The notes under the pieces were generated by a model, which did not search any database, was not told where the DNA came from, and saw only the letters and a list, made by a program, of their open reading frames with translations. This document shows, one piece after another, positions 13,991 through 16,658 of a stretch of 16,658 nt of DNA. The first letter of the stretch is position 1, and each line of letters begins with the position of its first letter. The translations under genes and the position numbers were made by a program. The DNA comes from JANXQE01 sp035651635 (GTDB lineage Bacteria; Verrucomicrobiota; Verrucomicrobiia; Limisphaerales; UBA8199). The stretch spans positions 1-16,658 of the forward strand of contig DASRFK010000177.1 of NCBI GenBank assembly GCA_035651635.1, given 5' to 3'.

Positions 13991-14608
13991 ATGCTGACAG
14001 ATTCAATGGCCAAGTCGGAGTTGCTCGCCCTGTTGCGCAAGAAGTCCGTTTTCTACGGAGATTTTCTTTTGTCGTCTGGCGCGCGGAGTTCCTTTTACTT
14101 CGATTGCAAGCTAACGACCCTCGACCCCGACGGCGCCTGGCTCGTCGGCCAAGTGATGCACTCGATGATTCAGGCAGAAGCGAGTGCTCGAAACGTGAAG
14201 GTGACTGCGGTTGGAGGGTTGACCATGGGGGCGGACCCTCTCGCGCTTGCTGTGGGAATGTATTCAGCCCGGATCCAGCAGAAGCCGCCCCTTCAGGTAT
14301 TCATTGTTCGTAAAACGCCTAAAGGCCACGGACAGGCAAAGCTGATTGAGGGTAATTTTAAGCCCGGAGACCAGGTCGTTGTGCTTGACGACGTCGTTAC
14401 CAAAGGCGAGTCAACTATCAATGCTATCAATGCGGTGAACAAAGAGGGCGGAAAGGTCGCTTTTGTGGCGGTCCTGGTCGACCGCCAGGAAGGCGGCCGC
14501 CAGAGAATTGAAGAATTGGGGTACTCGGTAGTTTCTGCTTTTCGACGTGATGAGATAATCCAAGAGGCTGCTAAACAGGCGCAGCCCTCGAATTTTGTTG
14601 CTGCGTGA
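13991..14608 (+). CDS. pyrE: Orotate phosphoribosyltransferase PyrE
   Basis: This cytoplasmic enzyme converts orotate and PRPP to orotidine 5'-monophosphate in de novo pyrimidine synthesis. The 205 residues carry the family motifs. FLLSSGARSSFYFDCK (30-45) is the N-terminal substrate segment. RKTPKGHGQAKLIEG (about 107-121) is the flexible catalytic loop. VVVLDDVVTKGEST (about 129-142) is the PRPP-binding loop with the Asp pair. The length is normal. ATG 14006 (MAKSELL) is an equally possible start, as neither has a clear Shine-Dalgarno. It stands alone, 149 bases after the DUF488 gene, with no other pyr gene in the window. Confidence 0.95.
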   Translation: MLTDSMAKSELLALLRKKSVFYGDFLLSSGARSSFYFDCKLTTLDPDGAWLVGQVMHSMIQAEASARNVKVTAVGGLTMGADPLALAVGMYSARIQQKPPLQVFIVRKTPKGHGQAKLIEGNFKPGDQVVVLDDVVTKGESTINAINAVNKEGGKVAFVAVLVDRQEGGRQRIEELGYSVVSAFRRDEIIQEAAKQAQPSNFVAA

Positions 14609-14672
14609 AATAATTGCCGCGAGGCAACCACACGGGAAAAGTTCGATAGAATAGGCGTTCCGCTGGTAGCGC

Positions 14673-14802
14673 GGTAGGGATGGCGCGCTGCGCCGTCCGC
14701 GCCGCTTTCAGCGGCGCATCGCTGGAATGTACACTTACCTCCTCTCGCATTCGTTCCGCCCGCTAAACGCGGGCGGGGACATCGCAGCGCGATGTCCCTA
14801 CC
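14673..14802 (+). repeat. Inverted-repeat element downstream of pyrE
   Basis: The arms are 26 bp each. The left (14673-14698) starts GGTAGGGATGGCGCGCTG and the right (14777-14802) ends GCGCGATGTCCCTACC; they pair with a few mismatches. Each arm is also self-complementary around GCGC. A further hairpin, CCCGC-TAAAC-GCGGG, lies next to the right arm. The element takes up about half of the 293-bp pyrE to TIM-barrel spacer. No other gene is visible there. Confidence 0.75.
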
Positions 14803-14901
14803 TCGCGGGCGCTTGACGCCCCATGCTCGCTCTGCCAACGTCCAACCATCAGGCGTACGCGGCGCGGATTTTGATTATCAACACTAACACACCGAACCTC
14901 C

Positions 14902-15774
14902 ATGAACAGAAGAGCTTTTTTGGCTAACACAATTGCCGGTCTCGCCACTGCCGGATTTCTCACACCGATGCGCGGCTGGGCCCAAGCCGCCACGAACCCC
15001 AACGGCCTCAACCTGCCTATCGGTTTCCAATCCTACGTGTTCCGGGATGAGATCTGCCTGAAACCCGAGGAGACCATGGGCCGCTTGGCCAGCTACGGTT
15101 ACAAGACTGTGGAATGGTGCAGTCCCAAAGGTTACCAGGGACCCTTCATGCCGCTGGTCAAATACTCCGGCAAGGAACTCAAGAAGATCACCAACGATTC
15201 AGGCCTGGAAACCTACAGTTGCCACTTCACTTGGAACGAGATCATGGATGACCACAGCCTGGCCGAGCGGATCGAGTTCGCAAACCAGTTGGGGTTGAAG
15301 CACATGGTCTGTTCCGGTGGACTCATGGCCAAGACCGCCGAGGAGGTCAAGAACCGTTGCCAGCAGATGAATCACTTCGGAGAGAGGGTCAAGACAGGCG
15401 GAATGGTGGCCGGATACCACAACCACAACGGTGAATTCGACGGGAAGCTCGATGGCCGCCCGCAATACGACCTGATGCTCGAACATCTTGATCCCTCACT
15501 GGTGAAGATGCAGTTTCAGGTCGCTGCCATCACCTCGGGTTACAAGGCCCAGGACTATTTCCGCAGGTTTCCCGGCCGTTTCATCTCGGCCCACCTCCAG
15601 GACTACGCCCCGAACGACCATCAGAAGGAGGTGGTCATGGGTGCCGGCATTGTCGACTGGAAGGATTTCTTTGCCGCCGCAAAGATCGGCGGATTAAAAT
15701 ACATCTTCGTTGAGATGGAATCCAACCCCGCCATCATGGAGGGTTGCGCGAAGTTCTTAAAGAGCCTGGGCTAG
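14902..15774 (+). CDS. Exported sugar isomerase/epimerase-like TIM-barrel protein
   Basis: A 290-residue protein of the xylose isomerase-like TIM-barrel superfamily (AP endonuclease 2 fold). The N-terminus MNRRAFLANTIAGLATAGFL looks like a twin-arginine signal, with cleavage probably after GWAQA. Barrel motifs include SYVFRDE, GYKTVEWCSPKGYQGPF, VAGYHNHNGEF (metal-binding His region), GRFISAHLQDY and a final YIFVEMES (metal-binding Glu). In many relatives the segment after LDPSLVK carries a metal-ligand Asp; here it reads MQFQVAAITSG with Gln at the likely position. Substrate cannot be read from sequence. Start 14902 is chosen for the signal peptide; no clear Shine-Dalgarno is present. Confidence 0.85.
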   Translation: MNRRAFLANTIAGLATAGFLTPMRGWAQAATNPNGLNLPIGFQSYVFRDEICLKPEETMGRLASYGYKTVEWCSPKGYQGPFMPLVKYSGKELKKITNDSGLETYSCHFTWNEIMDDHSLAERIEFANQLGLKHMVCSGGLMAKTAEEVKNRCQQMNHFGERVKTGGMVAGYHNHNGEFDGKLDGRPQYDLMLEHLDPSLVKMQFQVAAITSGYKAQDYFRRFPGRFISAHLQDYAPNDHQKEVVMGAGIVDWKDFFAAAKIGGLKYIFVEMESNPAIMEGCAKFLKSLG

Positions 15775-15788
15775 AACGAGGCGGGGTT

Positions 15789-15821
15789 AGAACGCTGGAC
15801 GTTCTGGAAAAAGCTGTTTCC
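15789..15821. terminator. Possible shared terminator between converging units
   Basis: Two adjacent short hairpins, AGAACG-CTGGA-CGTTCT (15789-15805) and GGAAA-AAGCTG-TTTCC (15806-15821), lie between the TIM-barrel gene and the minus-strand tRNA. Stems are short and no long T run follows, so this is only a candidate. Confidence 0.3.
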
Positions 15822-15833
15822 CTTGGTCTTTAG

Positions 15834-15920
15834 TGGTGCCGATGGAGGGGGTCGAACCCACACATCCTTACGGATACCAGATTTTGAGTCTAGCGCGTCT
15901 GCCAATTCCGCCACATCGGC
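15834..15920 (-). tRNA. tRNA-Leu (anticodon CAA)
   Basis: The minus strand folds into a class II tRNA. The acceptor stem is GCCGATG (15914-15920) with CATCGGC (15838-15844), followed by discriminator A and an encoded CCA at 15834-15836. The D arm has GCGGAATTGGCAGACGC. The anticodon stem CTAGA/TCTGG encloses the loop CTCAAAA, giving anticodon CAA at 15884-15886, which reads UUG. A long variable arm (TATCCGTAAGGATG) is typical of leucine tRNA. The T arm is GTGGG-TTCGACC-CCCTC with one U-U mismatch in the stem. Confidence 0.96.
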
Positions 15921-15997
15921 TACCTGAAAATCAACCGCTTCGGTCAATGATTCACAGCGAGCTTGCGACAGTATTGCCACTTGAAACGCGTGACAAC

Positions 15998-16014
15998 CCC
16001 AAGCAATGCTTGGG
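15998..16014. repeat. Short perfect palindrome between tRNA and response-regulator remnant
   Basis: CCCAAGCA-A-TGCTTGGG forms 8 paired positions around one base. It lies about 95 bases beyond the stop of the minus-strand response-regulator frame, so it could be that gene's terminator. There is no T run on the minus strand after it. The rest of 15921-16109 shows nothing recognisable. Confidence 0.35.
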
Positions 16015-16109
16015 TAGGTTCAAGCTCACGCCGCTACAGATACACCAATGTTCCGGACCATCGCAAGCATCCAATTGGGGAAGTGAGGTGCCCTCTTCTC
16101 CCAGTTGGA

Positions 16110-16580
16110 CTACGGGCTCGGAGGGACTCGTCCGGGTTCGCCGGCCGTTCGTTTAGTGGTTGGAAGAGTGTCGATCACGAGCGGAACCGGCCGAGAGATC
16201 TCGGGTGCCCTGCTCAACCAGAGCCAGTAACCTTTCAGGGCCTGACTGATCTCGACGAATCTTTCAAAATCAACCGGTTTGACGAGAAAGGAATTGGCCC
16301 CGAGTTGATACGCGAGGTTGACATCCTGAATACGATCCGAAGAGGTCAACACAACCACACGCAACGCCTGAAATTCGGGTTGCTGGCGAATCCAGCGCAA
16401 CACCTGGAATCCGTCGATACCGGGCAACTTGAGATCCAGGAGAACCAACTCCGGCAAAGGATATTCAGCACGGTTCGCGAAGGTTCCTTCTCCTTTAAGG
16501 TAAGCAATAGCCTGATCACCGCTATTGACCACTTGCAAAGGATTAATGATATTACCTTTGACGAATGCCCGTCGAATGTC
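16110..16580 (-). pseudogene. Response regulator receiver (Rcp1-like), missing its N-terminal end
   Basis: The minus strand encodes most of a stand-alone receiver domain: IRRAFVKGNIINPLQVVNSG, then ELVLLDLKLPGIDGFQVLRW with the phosphorylatable Asp, VVVLTSSD, and SFLVKPVDFERF with the conserved Lys. The wording is that of the Rcp1-like single-domain group. The first strand and its acidic pair (the LLVEDDxND motif) are absent. Upstream of about 16580 the frame runs into palindromic DNA (16590-16632), giving an unrelated start MGSFEISKGTPF at 16649. Without the acidic pocket it should not bind magnesium or be phosphorylated normally. It may be truncated by the repeat, or the break may be an assembly artefact near the window end. 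Confidence 0.75.
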
Positions 16581-16589
16581 ACCGGTCGG

Positions 16590-16641
16590 TTCAAAAGGGA
16601 CCCCCTCGGGTCGAAATGGGGTCCCTTTTGAAATTTCAAAA
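16590..16641. repeat. Two overlapping palindromes near the window end
   Basis: A perfect 15-bp stem, 16590-16604 against 16618-16632 (TTCAAAAGGGACCCC / GGGGTCCCTTTTGAA), has a 13-base loop. The perfect 16-bp palindrome TTTTGAAATTTCAAAA (16626-16641) overlaps its right side. They sit exactly where the response-regulator homology stops. Confidence 0.85.
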
Positions 16642-16658
16642 CTCCCCACCTGTGGGAT

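Noticed and set aside
15833..16156. Plus-strand protein gene over the tRNA region
   Set aside because: It reads antisense through a well-folded tRNA-Leu and has no family features.

Overview
The window is mostly one long plus-strand operon for a type II secretion system (T2SS). It begins inside gspE and runs in the order gspE-F-G-H-I-J-K-L-M-C-D (positions 3 to 12928). Most junctions are ATGA or short overlaps, so the genes look translationally coupled. GspE is the cytoplasmic ATPase and GspF the inner-membrane platform. GspG is the calcium-site major pseudopilin; H, I, J and K are minor pseudopilins. GspL, M and the GspC-like protein form the inner-membrane linker, and GspD is the outer-membrane secretin. 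No prepilin peptidase (gspO/pilD) is present, so it must be encoded elsewhere. The moderately high G+C, the repeat-rich spacers, the very long multi-N-domain secretin and the neighbouring genes suggest a Verrucomicrobiota-type bacterium. That placement is an inference; no phylogenetic marker was compared.

Downstream of the operon is a gene-free, repeat-filled spacer (12929-13454). It holds an inverted-repeat element and five copies of a 43-46 bp tandem repeat. Next come a DUF488-family gene, pyrE (orotate phosphoribosyltransferase), another inverted-repeat element, an exported TIM-barrel sugar isomerase/epimerase-like protein, and a minus-strand tRNA-Leu(CAA). Last is a minus-strand response-regulator remnant that has lost the start of its receiver domain at a palindrome close to the window end.

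The most interesting feature is the relation between small palindromic elements and the secretion genes. At least three unrelated families lie in frame inside the 5' ends of gspI, gspJ, gspK and gspD. In each case the element falls in the part encoding the segment that prepilin peptidase or signal peptidase should remove. The three predicted prepilin leaders are 81-89 residues instead of the usual 5-30. For gspJ and gspK, strong Shine-Dalgarno sequences and ATGA overlaps fix the start upstream of the element. gspK has no other usable ATG before its membrane helix. The cleaved leaders therefore appear to be tolerated landing sites for mobile palindromes, or the palindromes act as RNA hairpins at the start of each coupled gene.

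Other oddities are a single-base frameshift in gspF, a GspD with six N1-type repeats instead of three, a GspK with extra helix-hairpin-helix modules, and an Asn/Thr- plus Pro/Gly/Met-rich linker in the GspC-like protein.
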